From: a virus
Length of the DNA: 43,102 nucleotides
Virus record (IMG/VR): IMGVR_UViG_3300044617_001249
Location: 1 to 43,102 of that record
Strand: one strand, 5' to 3'
The position numbers and the translations under genes were made by a program. The notes under the pieces were generated by a model that saw only the letters and a program-made list of their open reading frames with translations, searched no databases and had not been told where the DNA came from. This document shows, in pieces, positions 1 through 7,872 of the stretch. The first letter of the stretch is position 1. Each line of letters starts with the position of its first letter.

Positions 1-12
1 TTTACTGAGTTC

Positions 13-261
13 ATGGCTATACCTAAACCAACAGTAACCAACTGGCATACAAAGACAGAGGATGTGTATTGCAATGGTTGGACATTCGTGGAGTCTTTGC
101 GTAAGGAACTTGCCTTATTCAAAGAAAAACTATCTGATCTTATTTATATGAATGAGCACACAATGATAGTTCCCTTTGATGATTACCCGCAGAAAAAAGC
201 ACAACTAGAGGAGTTAATCAAACTACAAGAAGAAAGGTTAAAAGAGTATGAGCAAAAGTAA
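13..261 (+). CDS. Hypothetical small coiled-coil protein
   Basis: An 82-residue protein with no family I recognise. The second half is rich in Lys, Glu, Leu and Gln and reads as a long amphipathic helix, probably a coiled coil. The ATG sits 12 bases from the window edge with no clear ribosome binding site before it, so the real start could lie outside. Its 3' end overlaps the next gene by 14 bases, which suggests the two are co-translated. Confidence 0.6.
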   Translation: MAIPKPTVTNWHTKTEDVYCNGWTFVESLRKELALFKEKLSDLIYMNEHTMIVPFDDYPQKKAQLEELIKLQEERLKEYEQK

Positions 262-472
262 TAAAGACTTGCGTGCTCATGGGTATATGACACCTGGTGA
301 GTTCGTAGATAAATTAGTGCCTGGACTCAAGGAGTATCTTAAGCACAACTGGGGGTGTAAGCCTGATGAGTTGTACCACCCCGAAGATTTATTCTCTAAT
401 GCAGAGATATATTTAGAGGTAGCACGCCACGTCGTTGGTGACTTTGGTGTTGCACCTAGCGAGAAAGCCTAG
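248..472 (+). CDS. Hypothetical protein
   Basis: A 74-residue protein, unrecognised. It starts inside the end of the previous gene, behind AGAAAGG-like Shine-Dalgarno sequence. Its stop at 470-472 lies inside the left arm of a hairpin (467-486), directly ahead of a strong terminator, so it is the last gene of its transcript. It is neutral to mildly acidic with no Cys pairs or membrane segment. Confidence 0.65.
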   Translation: MSKSNKDLRAHGYMTPGEFVDKLVPGLKEYLKHNWGCKPDELYHPEDLFSNAEIYLEVARHVVGDFGVAPSEKA

Positions 473-535
473 CCCGTTCGCTAGGCAAGGGGCCGGAGTT
501 GAGAGTGTGAGGGTACTCTCCTCCGGCCCTTTATC
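467..535 (+). terminator. Tandem hairpins and rho-independent terminator
   Basis: Two stem-loops follow the stop codon. The first pairs GCCTAGC (467-473) with GCTAGGC (480-486). The second pairs GGGCCGGAG (490-498) with CTCCGGCCC (521-529), with an inner GAGAGT/ACTCTC stem, and is followed by TTTATCTTTCT. This is a typical intrinsic terminator closing the first two genes. Confidence 0.8.
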
Positions 536-539
536 TTTC

Positions 540-891
540 TATACAGTGCGATAGGTGCATGCTGTGCATTTATCGGGTTGTATAGACAACCCAAGGAACA
601 CTACCGGACATTCAGAATGGACTAGGAATGGAGTGTGCTAAGACTTCGAACGCAATGGCTGACTGCCTACGCAATTAGATGCAATCGACCCCACTGGCCG
701 GACCCTTTATCCTCGATACAACTTCGTGGGTGTATCACGATACTGGTCGCAATCTGCTTACCGAAAAAAATACTGTAGTGCCAATCAAAAGACACAGAGC
801 ATGCGGTCTATAAAGTATGCACCAACACAAACAACGCACCACAAGCCACGTCACAGCCGTGACGAGGACCACGTATAGAGAAAGGATTACC
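540..891 (+). other. Long non-coding leader, no gene seen
   Basis: About 350 bases lie between the terminator and the next convincing start at 892. No tRNA-like cloverleaf is seen. A 44-codon ORF from 679 to 813 has no ribosome binding site and is not supported. There is a TATAAA box at 810-815 and one copy of the 13-base repeat at 822-834, so the stretch probably carries a promoter and an untranslated leader, or possibly a small RNA. Function cannot be read further. Confidence 0.45.
822..834 (+). repeat. CCAACACAAACAA repeat, copy 1
   Basis: Exact 13-base copy in the untranslated leader, 57 bases before the ATG at 892. The sequence between it and the start contains the GAGAAAGG ribosome binding site also seen after copies 2 and 6. 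Confidence 0.8.
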
Positions 892-1329
892 ATGGCATCA
901 ACCAAGGTAATTGCAACAACTTGGGCTAAGAAAGACTTGCTCAAGAAGTTAAACGACACACTCAAGCGTATGGACGCCGAGATAGTTGCATGGGAAAAAG
1001 ACAATGCAACTCTTGAAAGACGTCAAGACGCATGGGATAAAAAAGCAGTTGCTTGGGCTAAGAAAAATTTAGCCAAAGCAAAAGATGTAAGTGCAACCAC
1101 TTACCATAACCGATTCCAATTCAATTACTCTTTTGATTTGGACTTGGCTGTACCTGCTTTAGGTCAACGCCCATCTAATGGGCGTCAACCAAAATACAAA
1201 GATACTAGCTATGGTGAACCCATTAGTGAGTATGAACAAATCCAGAATGCTATCGCACTCATTGAGGGTTCAACTGATGTTGAATACAAGATCAATACAT
1301 CCTCAGTATGGGCATCATTCATCCGATAA
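892..1329 (+). CDS. Hypothetical coiled-coil protein
   Basis: A 145-residue protein of unknown function. I chose the ATG at 892 because GAGAAAGG lies just upstream; an in-frame extension back to 817 would run over the 13-base repeat. Residues from about 15 to 65 are rich in Lys, Glu, Asp, Trp and Ala in a heptad-like arrangement (for example AWEKDNATLERR, AWDKKAVAWAKK), so a coiled coil is likely. The C-terminal half is Tyr/Asn/Ser-rich and probably globular. It is the first gene after the long leader. Confidence 0.75.
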   Translation: MASTKVIATTWAKKDLLKKLNDTLKRMDAEIVAWEKDNATLERRQDAWDKKAVAWAKKNLAKAKDVSATTYHNRFQFNYSFDLDLAVPALGQRPSNGRQPKYKDTSYGEPISEYEQIQNAIALIEGSTDVEYKINTSSVWASFIR

Positions 1330-1445
1330 CAATTTAATAACGCTGTATGCGGTTGGTTTCTAAAGTTCTTCCTGAGGTAAAAGAACTCCTGTCCTGAGCA
1401 TGACAAGGATAAACTGCTCATTATCCATACTCTGAAAGGAACAAC

Positions 1446-1604
1446 ATGGACACAGAAACAACGTTTGATAAACGAACTAAACAATTAGTTTTCTTACTTG
1501 AAGCTCAGTTGTATCACGGGCTTACTCGTAAGGAAGCGGTCATGCTGTGGAACGACGGCATAGATACGCTACATAGCACAGTAGAAAATATCTACTTTGA
1601 CTAA
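1446..1604 (+). CDS. Small hypothetical protein, 52 aa
   Basis: A short gene starting at the ATG at 1446 behind GAAAGGAAC, with stop TAA at 1602-1604. The product begins MDTETTFDKR and is predicted mostly helical, with a Leu-rich stretch (LVFLLEAQL) that could pack against a partner. The next gene follows after 20 bases with its own GAAAGGAG site. No family recognised. The 116 bases upstream hold only a weak hairpin (AGTTCTT/AAGAACT). Confidence 0.65.
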   Translation: MDTETTFDKRTKQLVFLLEAQLYHGLTRKEAVMLWNDGIDTLHSTVENIYFD

Positions 1605-1624
1605 TCGCCCGAAAGGAGCCTTAA

Positions 1625-1891
1625 ATGGCAGCGAAAAAATCAACAGGAGGTCGTAATGATAACCGACCTAATGGCAAGGCATGGAAAAAGAACCCAGGTT
1701 CTGATGGTGTAAAGGTCAAGCACAATGTAACACGTGCTGGTCGCATCGAAGGACGCAGTGCTGCTAACCACGCCAAGCGTGAAGCTTGGAAGGCAGCAGG
1801 CGGTCGTGTTGATCACCCGTCTATTCCACATTGGAAGACTGGCCTTGTATACAAGTCACAGAAGAAAGAAGCAGCCGATGTGGATGCGTAG
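1625..1891 (+). CDS. Small basic hypothetical protein
   Basis: An 88-residue protein rich in Lys, Arg, Gly, Asn and His, starting MAAKKSTGGRND behind a good GAAAGGAG site. Its composition suggests nucleic-acid binding or a disordered basic tail, but there is no recognisable fold. Its last codons overlap the start of the following gene by 14 bases. Confidence 0.75.
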   Translation: MAAKKSTGGRNDNRPNGKAWKKNPGSDGVKVKHNVTRAGRIEGRSAANHAKREAWKAAGGRVDHPSIPHWKTGLVYKSQKKEAADVDA

Positions 1892-2198
1892 AAAGAAAGT
1901 GATTGCTGCTATCGAGCAGCAGATACTCGAAGAGCACGCTGAACTTCATGTACTTGAACAACAGAATGCTCGTGCCTATTACAGTGGGTTGATGGATGGC
2001 TTGGGGTTTGCCCTCAAGATGCTGAAGCCTAACTCGTCTGTGATATCTCTCACATCTGTATGGTACACAGATGATGACCCAACACAAACACTCGAACGGG
2101 ACCGCGAACGTGTCATCGAACTGCAATATGTTGACATGGAGGATCCAGAGCCTGTAGCCTGCTACGCAGGGTTGTTTGAAACAGCGGAGGCTAAGTAA
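1878..2198 (+). CDS. Hypothetical helical protein
   Basis: A 106-residue protein starting MWMRRKK at 1878 (an alternative ATG is at 1884). I prefer this to the upstream extension to 1734, which would lie entirely inside the previous gene. The N-terminal half is a Glu/Gln-rich helix (IEQQILEEHAELHVLEQQ); the C-terminal half is acidic. Stop and next start overlap as TAATG. It contains an imperfect copy of the 13-base repeat near 2078-2090. Function unknown. Confidence 0.65.
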   Translation: MWMRRKKVIAAIEQQILEEHAELHVLEQQNARAYYSGLMDGLGFALKMLKPNSSVISLTSVWYTDDDPTQTLERDRERVIELQYVDMEDPEPVACYAGLFETAEAK

Positions 2199-2941
2199 TG
2201 TATTACTACTCCAGTAAAACATATGGCGAATGGCAAGCATATTTAGCTGGTGGCCGTAAAAAGTATGAACGTACTCTTTATGACCGCGGTTATCGCATTC
2301 AATACGCCAATAAGTTCAACAAGTCTAGTGACATACAGATAGTATTGCCGTGGATTAACAATTATCCACTTATTACTATTCATCCAGATAACACTAGAAC
2401 ATTATCTGTGCCTGCTTCAGTTCCAACACACTGGGGTGGAACATGGAGTCCATTACGAGCATACAGTGTTCGTTTTACTATCTATAAATACACAGGTATC
2501 GAAGTTGTGCAACGTAACTTTAAGTTTCAGTTGTATGAACAAGATGCAAAAATGACACCACCAAAGATACAGGGTTGTCGTATGTGTTCACAAACAGGTC
2601 GTGTAGATAGTTGGTGCAGTCCAACTCATTGTTGGGACGTACAACGTGAGGCACAAATGTGCCCTACTCACCCTGATGTAACACTATCAATTAAAGAAAA
2701 TCAATTGAGCAGACACCTAATTCCATGTGAACATGGTGATTTACAAGGCCACACTGTAAAACGTGGTCAAGAATGCTACTCCTGCAATGGTGTAGGCAAA
2801 CGTGACTATGGCAGTAAACGAGTTTCTCTAGCTTGGGATGGTTCGCCTATCAAGGTAGAGAATGGAAACATAGTAAGAAAACCACTAACCGATCTAGAAA
2901 GGATAGTAGCCGCTTATGCTGGACCTACATCTAAAGTATGA
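2198..2941 (+). CDS. Zinc-finger-like protein with DnaJ-type CxxC motifs
   Basis: A 247-residue protein of unknown function. The N-terminal 125 residues are Tyr-rich and look like a beta fold. The C-terminal part has paired cysteines: CRMCSQTG, CSPTHC, and CYSCNGVG. The last matches the CxxCxGxG repeat of DnaJ zinc centres, so one or two structural zinc ions are likely. It is not a full DnaJ because no J domain is present. Translation is coupled to the preceding gene through a TAATG overlap. Confidence 0.75.
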   Translation: MYYYSSKTYGEWQAYLAGGRKKYERTLYDRGYRIQYANKFNKSSDIQIVLPWINNYPLITIHPDNTRTLSVPASVPTHWGGTWSPLRAYSVRFTIYKYTGIEVVQRNFKFQLYEQDAKMTPPKIQGCRMCSQTGRVDSWCSPTHCWDVQREAQMCPTHPDVTLSIKENQLSRHLIPCEHGDLQGHTVKRGQECYSCNGVGKRDYGSKRVSLAWDGSPIKVENGNIVRKPLTDLERIVAAYAGPTSKV

Positions 2942-3416
2942 TCCAAATATCTCAGTAACATCACACATGGTAACGGGAACAACCGAACCTATTGTGGCTG
3001 CTGAGTTACTCAAAGGTGGAAACATTCCGGAGAACTTAGTATTAATCTCCGAGATATCTACCAACTTCCGAGATGCAATCATCTGCCGGTTGATTACAAC
3101 CTGTGATGGTGATGAGGCAAAGAATGTAGTCCAACTACTCTCTGCTGCAATCTCTTCTACTCCTGATGGGATGGATAGCACCATCAAAACATACAGCGAG
3201 TACCTAGCCCCACTGTCATTTGCATGGGGCGAAACCGTTCTGGCTACACGTACAGTATTGCGTAATAAACCAGGCACAGCCGGGAACTTCTTAGCCACAA
3301 TTGCTAACGCATTGGAGAAGAAGATGGACAGTAACACGTTCAGGTCCCTCATCGTGAACAGCACAGCCAGTGCTGAGCAAGTAGTAGAGCTTGAAAAAGC
3401 TCAAGGCAAATACTAG
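2916..3416 (+). CDS. Hypothetical helical protein
   Basis: A 166-residue protein, start at 2916 overlapping the preceding gene by 26 bases, with GAAAGG at 2897-2902 upstream; a later ATG at 2967 is possible. The sequence is alpha-helical and neutral, rich in Ala, Leu, Thr and Ser, with no cysteine motif or membrane segment. No family recognised. Its TAG stop is followed after one base by copy 2 of the 13-base repeat. Confidence 0.7.
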   Translation: MLDLHLKYDPNISVTSHMVTGTTEPIVAAELLKGGNIPENLVLISEISTNFRDAIICRLITTCDGDEAKNVVQLLSAAISSTPDGMDSTIKTYSEYLAPLSFAWGETVLATRTVLRNKPGTAGNFLATIANALEKKMDSNTFRSLIVNSTASAEQVVELEKAQGKY

Positions 3417-3417
3417 C

Positions 3418-3430
3418 CCAACACAAACAA
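3418..3430 (+). repeat. CCAACACAAACAA repeat, copy 2
   Basis: Exact copy in the gap between genes, beginning two bases after the upstream TAG stop and ending 22 bases before the ATG at 3453, with GAGAAAGG between. Confidence 0.85.
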
Positions 3431-3452
3431 ACCACCCCGAGAAAGGGTAGCC

Positions 3453-3752
3453 ATGTCCGAAGAGGATAAGTTGGACAACATCGACAACCTACCATCAAGA
3501 GATGAATTAACACAAGACATTAACGCTTGTGGTAATTGCGGTCGTCGTATCCAAGCACATCAAAATGTCTTGGAGATCTACAACACACGGCGTAAAAACT
3601 ACGAGCATTACCACGAGTCATATCTTGGTTGCTACGAGTCTACACGTGAAAGCGGTCGGAGAGTAATCATGGACCGTTGGCAAAAAAGTATCAACTTTGA
3701 TACTTACGAACTTGATGGTCAGGTTCGTGTCTCAACTGGATGGAAACTATAG
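3453..3752 (+). CDS. Small protein with CxxC zinc knuckle
   Basis: A 99-residue hydrophilic protein. It has a CGNCG pair at about residue 27 and later His and Cys residues (HYHESYLGC) that could complete a metal site. It starts behind GAGAAAGGG. It is followed by a 255-base gap, so it probably ends a transcription unit. No function can be named. Confidence 0.7.
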   Translation: MSEEDKLDNIDNLPSRDELTQDINACGNCGRRIQAHQNVLEIYNTRRKNYEHYHESYLGCYESTRESGRRVIMDRWQKSINFDTYELDGQVRVSTGWKL

Positions 3753-4007
3753 GCTAACAACTGAAGCGGGAGTTACTAGGTAACGAAAACTTCATTCTGT
3801 TAGTAAGTTAACACATCCAATGTTTGGTTGGTCAAGCCCACCTCGACCATACTTAATCAATTCAAGACCCGAATAATTTACATGGCTCACGCAGTTAGTA
3901 GTACGAAGTAACTAGTTGTATGCGAGATGAGAAGACAAGGTGCGATGCAGTTCAGTCCCTGGAAGCAACGGGGGTAGACCAACCAAACAGTTAGAGAAAG
4001 GAAACAT
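3753..4007 (+). other. Non-coding gap, no gene seen
   Basis: 255 bases with only ORFs of 25 codons or fewer, none with a ribosome binding site. The end holds AACCAAACAGTTAGAGAAAGG just before the next ATG, which loosely resembles the repeat-plus-RBS arrangement elsewhere in this block. It may carry a promoter or a small RNA, but I cannot identify either. Confidence 0.4.
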
Positions 4008-4244
4008 ATGTGTCACGAATGTGATGATGAAAACATGGAACAAGAAGAGTTTAACCTCAATATGATTCCAGAAGAAGAACAAGAAGAATTCTTGGACTAT
4101 GCAGTTGATAAGTTCAAGAAGGTCATGGACAAAGCAATTGAACATGACATATTGTTTGAGCTAATAACAGAATGGCCTGCAGCAAAGCAAGCCATGTTCA
4201 CTTTCGCCACCGTAATGGAAGACAAACTTCTGGGTGACGATTAA
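4008..4244 (+). CDS. Small acidic hypothetical protein
   Basis: A 78-residue acidic, helical protein starting MCHECDDENM, with a CxxC pair at the very N terminus. Glu-rich in the first half and Lys/Asp-rich amphipathic helices in the second. It lies 23 bases upstream of the AAA+ ATPase gene, so it may be co-transcribed with the ATPase/VWA pair. Starts behind GAGAAAGG. Confidence 0.7.
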   Translation: MCHECDDENMEQEEFNLNMIPEEEQEEFLDYAVDKFKKVMDKAIEHDILFELITEWPAAKQAMFTFATVMEDKLLGDD

Positions 4245-4267
4245 ACCAAACAAGAGAAAGGTAATAT

Positions 4268-5677
4268 ATGGACATAGCAATGTTCACTGAGTCATACAGT
4301 GAGGATCTTGATGGCAAGCGTCGTCAAGTTCTTCTTGTCCCACACGATAATAAAATGCGTGTGTATTCTCGGTTAACGGATGGAACAAAGGGCCCCCACA
4401 ACAAGTGGGAGGAAACTACTCTAACCGAACTAACATCTGAGATCGCTGAAGAAGAGATATTGACACGCAGCCCTGTTGGTGTGTATGTTACACCAGCAGA
4501 TGAGCGTGCAATTACTTCCAAGGGATACTCACCAGTGTTAGGCACCAAGGCATGTGATAAGCATTCCAAGGCTGACCTACCAGAAGATAGAACACCGGCA
4601 GTAGAAGTCATCTGTGGCCTCTACGAAAAAGTAAGTATGGGAGATGATTCATTGGAAACATACGTAACAGATAATCGTGCTTCAACAAGCACGACAGTTC
4701 CATTAGTAGTTACTGTTCCAACACAAACAAACGAAGACGCTGCACCTGTTCAACAGACAGCATCGCCATCATTTGCAGTGTCATTAGCAACAGTTCCTCC
4801 AATGGAACTCGCTGAGCGATACATTCATCGTAAGGTCTATGGAGTTGAAGACTTCAAGACTTTTGATAAGGCTCGCAAAAAGCGTATCAACGTTCTTATC
4901 TACGGCCCAACCGGTCCAGGTAAGACAACAGCTGTTGAAGCGTGGGCCGCAGAACGTGGCTTGCGTATGGCAACAGTATCAGGTAACGCATCTATGGAAT
5001 CTCGCCAACTATTCGGTGGCTTTATTCCTGACGGTATGGGTGGCTATGGGTGGATTGATGGCCCAGTCACTGACGTAGTTCGCAACGGTGGTGTTCTATT
5101 GCTGGACGAGATGAACTTCATCAGTCCTAAAATCTACACCACTCTATATCCACTTACTGATGGTCGTCGTAGTATTACGCTGCTCGACCACATGGGTGAA
5201 ACAATCGCAGCTCACAAAGATCTTACAATCTTTGCGACTATGAACCCTGATTACATCGGTACTACACCGCTTAACTTCGCTATGCGTAATCGTTTCGATA
5301 TGCAAATATCTTGGGATTACGACGATGCGGTCGAGGCAAAGCTTGTCTCTTCCAAGTCATTGCTATTGCTTGTTAAGCAATTGCGTGCTGAAGCAGCCAA
5401 AGGTCAGTACGAAACACCAATCTCTACTAACATGCTCATGGAAATCGAAGACTTCATCAAGGATGAAGATCTTGGCTATGAGTTTGCAGTTGAGAACTTC
5501 ATTGCTCACTTCTCAGCAGACGAGCAAGCATCAGTGCGTTTGGTATTCCAGACACACGAACACAACATCAAGACTGACTTCGGTATCGAAGTACCAGTTG
5601 AGCTAGAGAAAGAAGCAGATGTTGACATCGATACTCAGCTATCACAGTGGGTATCTGCACAGTCCACCACAGTCTAA
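4268..5677 (+). CDS. AAA+ ATPase, MoxR/CobS-like
   Basis: A 469-residue protein. Residues 1-180 are an unrecognised N-terminal region ending in a Thr/Pro-rich linker. The AAA+ core follows: Walker A GPTGPGKTT at 213-221, Walker B LLLDEMNF with D280 and E281, and a sensor-1-like FATMNPDY segment, then an arginine-containing MRNRFD motif. This layout is that of the MoxR / AAA_5 group, which includes the CobS subunit of aerobic cobalt chelatase. Family members remodel partner complexes and usually work with a VWA-domain protein, and exactly such a gene follows after nine bases. The substrate is unknown. One copy of the 13-base repeat lies inside the linker coding region (4718-4730). Confidence 0.9.
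   Translation: MDIAMFTESYSEDLDGKRRQVLLVPHDNKMRVYSRLTDGTKGPHNKWEETTLTELTSEIAEEEILTRSPVGVYVTPADERAITSKGYSPVLGTKACDKHSKADLPEDRTPAVEVICGLYEKVSMGDDSLETYVTDNRASTSTTVPLVVTVPTQTNEDAAPVQQTASPSFAVSLATVPPMELAERYIHRKVYGVEDFKTFDKARKKRINVLIYGPTGPGKTTAVEAWAAERGLRMATVSGNASMESRQLFGGFIPDGMGGYGWIDGPVTDVVRNGGVLLLDEMNFISPKIYTTLYPLTDGRRSITLLDHMGETIAAHKDLTIFATMNPDYIGTTPLNFAMRNRFDMQISWDYDDAVEAKLVSSKSLLLLVKQLRAEAAKGQYETPISTNMLMEIEDFIKDEDLGYEFAVENFIAHFSADEQASVRLVFQTHEHNIKTDFGIEVPVELEKEADVDIDTQLSQWVSAQSTTV
4718..4730 (+). repeat. CCAACACAAACAA repeat, copy 3 (inside CDS)
   Basis: Exact copy inside the ATPase gene, read as PTQTN in the Thr/Pro-rich linker. Copy 4 is read in a different frame, so the conserved thing is the nucleotide sequence, not a peptide. 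Confidence 0.8.
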
Positions 5678-5686
5678 GGAGGTTGT

Positions 5687-7549
5687 ATGTTTCAAGAAGA
5701 CCTAAATGAACAGTGGTATATGAAGGAGAAAGATGAGGAGACACAGCTACGTGCTGTACGACTCAACGCTCTCTGTCGTGTGTACGAGCAAGCTGACCGT
5801 GTTCTCTCCGGAGATCCAGTCACCATTCACGTAGTAGAAGATGGTCCAGCCCCAGCGTGGTCTGACGGTCAATCTATTACCTTTAATGCTAGTGAGATTG
5901 AGGAAATGGATCTTGAGACACTAACTCAAGTCAATGGCCTCAACTATCACGAGCTTGCTCATCATCTGTATACACCACGTCGTGGTACTACATTCATCAA
6001 GTGGGTAATGGAGAATAACTATCTAGAGTCTGCCAATATGTTGGAGGACCAACGTATCGAGACTCTGCTAGTTGCTCGCTATCCATCTATCGCACCGTAT
6101 CTAACAGCCACAGTAGCTAGGTGGTTGTCAAGCACACCCGACGAGGCTATGGGTAACTATATGCTAGTGCGTGGCCGTAGATACTTACCAATTGAAATCA
6201 GGCAAGCATTCCGAGATATGTTTGCTAAGCCTGAACTCGTGCCAGTCATTGCAGATATTGTAGATCAGTATCGTGTGCTGGCATTTCCACGTGACTATGC
6301 TAAAGGTCAGGCACTAATCAAACGTTGGAATGATGAGGTACTACAGAAGCTAGACTTCCCTAAGATGCCTCAAGGTCCTAACGGATGTAGTTCTCGTGAC
6401 CCTGTAGCTAAAGGTCGTCCTGAACCTGGTAAAGCACAGGAGAAGGATGCATCACGTGCTGGTGGTATGGGTAAGGCAGAGTCAACGCAAGTTCAGACTA
6501 AACCTAGTCCAAGTAAGCCTACCAACACAAACAATGCGCCACCACAACCTACTACAGCTGAAGAAGCTCTAGCAATACGTGAGCAGGCACAGCAGAACCA
6601 ACCAACCCCATCAGGATCTACACCACAATACGGTGAAGGTCATGTGGAAAGTGTTGGTGGCATACCAAATAACGTCCAAGAAATGCTTGAGGATACTATC
6701 CAATCAGTGCTAGAACGTAAAGACGTTCAGCAGGATATTAAGACGAAGCAGAAAGTAATCGTGGGTGGAGATGGTAAGCATGACGATGCTATCAAAAAAG
6801 GTAAGTTCGACAGAACTCCAGTACCTGCTGAATCTATGGTGCTGTATCGAAAGTTCGCACGTGAACTACAACGCTTGCGTGATGAATGCGAACCTATGTG
6901 GCATCGTGAAGAGTCCAGCGGTAAACTCAATGTTCAACGTGCAATCAGAGGTTGTGAGATTGATCAAGCCTTTGATCGTTGGGACGAGGGTAACGATGGC
7001 TCTGATGTAGAAGCTGTAATCATGGTGGACAGATCAGGCTCAATGTCTAGTGGACGTAACGATATGCATGCATCCGTTGCATGCTGGACTATCAAGCGTG
7101 CTTTAGAACAAATTGGTGCACCGGTCACAGTCTATGCATTCGATGATAGGGCTGAGCTAGCCTATGGTCGTACTGAACTTGCAGACAGAACACACTTCAA
7201 GTTCATCTATGGCAATGGTGGAACTAATCCATACTCCACGTTGCTTGCTGCCGAACAACTACTAATGTCTTCTCGTAAGAAGAACAAAATGTTGTTCATA
7301 ATTACCGATGGTGCCTTTGATGAGCGTAAAAATGATGAAGTCATTGCACGCATATCAAAGAGAGGCATTCTAACAGTCATGACTCTAATCATGAGTGATA
7401 GAGACATGGAATACTACGAAGATCGTGGTACAGATGAAAAGTACTGGCGACATGGAGCTGAGGTCTTTGGACGAATCAAATCAGCCAAGGATCTATTGCC
7501 ATTCGCTAAGTCTGTAGTAACAGGTGCAATCAAGAAACGTGGACGCTAG
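5687..7549 (+). CDS. VWA-domain protein with N-terminal HExxH metallopeptidase-like region (CobT/DUF2201-like)
   Basis: A 620-residue protein. HELAH at 88-92 is a zinc metallopeptidase-type HExxH motif, and NMLEDQRIE at about 117-125 supplies a candidate third ligand (E120) as in CobT/DUF2201-type proteins. Residues 240-330 are a Pro/Gln/Ser-rich, probably disordered linker. The C-terminal von Willebrand A domain has a full MIDAS: DRSGS at 448-452, a conserved Thr near GNGGTNP, and ITDG at 539-542. VWA proteins of this type act with MoxR-like ATPases such as the one just upstream (SD AAGGAGG shared in the gap). Whether the HExxH region is catalytic is not known. Confidence 0.88.
   Translation: MFQEDLNEQWYMKEKDEETQLRAVRLNALCRVYEQADRVLSGDPVTIHVVEDGPAPAWSDGQSITFNASEIEEMDLETLTQVNGLNYHELAHHLYTPRRGTTFIKWVMENNYLESANMLEDQRIETLLVARYPSIAPYLTATVARWLSSTPDEAMGNYMLVRGRRYLPIEIRQAFRDMFAKPELVPVIADIVDQYRVLAFPRDYAKGQALIKRWNDEVLQKLDFPKMPQGPNGCSSRDPVAKGRPEPGKAQEKDASRAGGMGKAESTQVQTKPSPSKPTNTNNAPPQPTTAEEALAIREQAQQNQPTPSGSTPQYGEGHVESVGGIPNNVQEMLEDTIQSVLERKDVQQDIKTKQKVIVGGDGKHDDAIKKGKFDRTPVPAESMVLYRKFARELQRLRDECEPMWHREESSGKLNVQRAIRGCEIDQAFDRWDEGNDGSDVEAVIMVDRSGSMSSGRNDMHASVACWTIKRALEQIGAPVTVYAFDDRAELAYGRTELADRTHFKFIYGNGGTNPYSTLLAAEQLLMSSRKKNKMLFIITDGAFDERKNDEVIARISKRGILTVMTLIMSDRDMEYYEDRGTDEKYWRHGAEVFGRIKSAKDLLPFAKSVVTGAIKKRGR
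6522..6534 (+). repeat. CCAACACAAACAA repeat, copy 4 (inside CDS)
   Basis: Exact copy in the disordered-linker coding region of the VWA gene, read as TNTNN, a different frame from copy 3. Confidence 0.8.
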
Positions 7550-7550
7550 T

Positions 7551-7563
7551 CCAACACAAACAA
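7551..7563 (+). repeat. CCAACACAAACAA repeat, copy 5
   Basis: Exact copy starting two bases after the TAG of the VWA gene and ending 10 bases before the ATG at 7574. The AGGAGAG ribosome binding site follows it directly. Confidence 0.85.
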
Positions 7564-7573
7564 AGGAGAGCAA

Positions 7574-7765
7574 ATGTACGTCATATTCGACAGTCTCACT
7601 GAGACTTTGATAGGTCCCTTCAATGACCACGAGAGCGCCCAGATGTGGCTCTTGTATGCATCAGATGAGATTGCAGATGGTGGGGCTAACCTAACCATTG
7701 AATCTATCTCTGAGCCAGAAGAATGGGCACAAGATAACCAAATCACAATGGCAGCACTAGCATGA
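7574..7765 (+). CDS. Small hypothetical protein, 63 aa
   Basis: A compact acidic protein starting MYVIFDSLTET behind AGGAGAG. The opening strands (YVIFDSLTETLIGPF) resemble small beta-alpha proteins that are common in actinophages, but no function is known. Its stop overlaps the next start as ATGA. Confidence 0.7.
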   Translation: MYVIFDSLTETLIGPFNDHESAQMWLLYASDEIADGGANLTIESISEPEEWAQDNQITMAALA

Positions 7766-7872
7766 GTGAAGAAGTTATTGATATAACAGCTTGGCGCAAT
7801 CGAATCAAGGTTCGTAAGCTTCTAGAAGAACATGAGGCTGAGGATCTTATCCCTATGTTGTTAGGAGACTAA
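7762..7872 (+). CDS. Mini-protein, 36 aa
   Basis: Start ATG at 7762 overlaps the preceding TGA by four bases; stop TAA at 7870-7872 directly abuts the ATG at 7873. The product (MSEEVIDITAWRNRIKVRKL then an acidic helix) looks like a single amphipathic helix. The tight fit on both sides is the main evidence that it is translated. Confidence 0.6.
   Translation: MSEEVIDITAWRNRIKVRKLLEEHEAEDLIPMLLGD

Noticed and set aside
679-813. A 44-codon + strand ORF in the long leader
   Set aside because: No ribosome binding site, preceded directly by another stop, and no recognisable composition; not distinguishable from chance.
2198-2941. DnaJ co-chaperone
   Set aside because: Only CxxCxGxG-type cysteine motifs are shared; no J domain or HPD motif is present.
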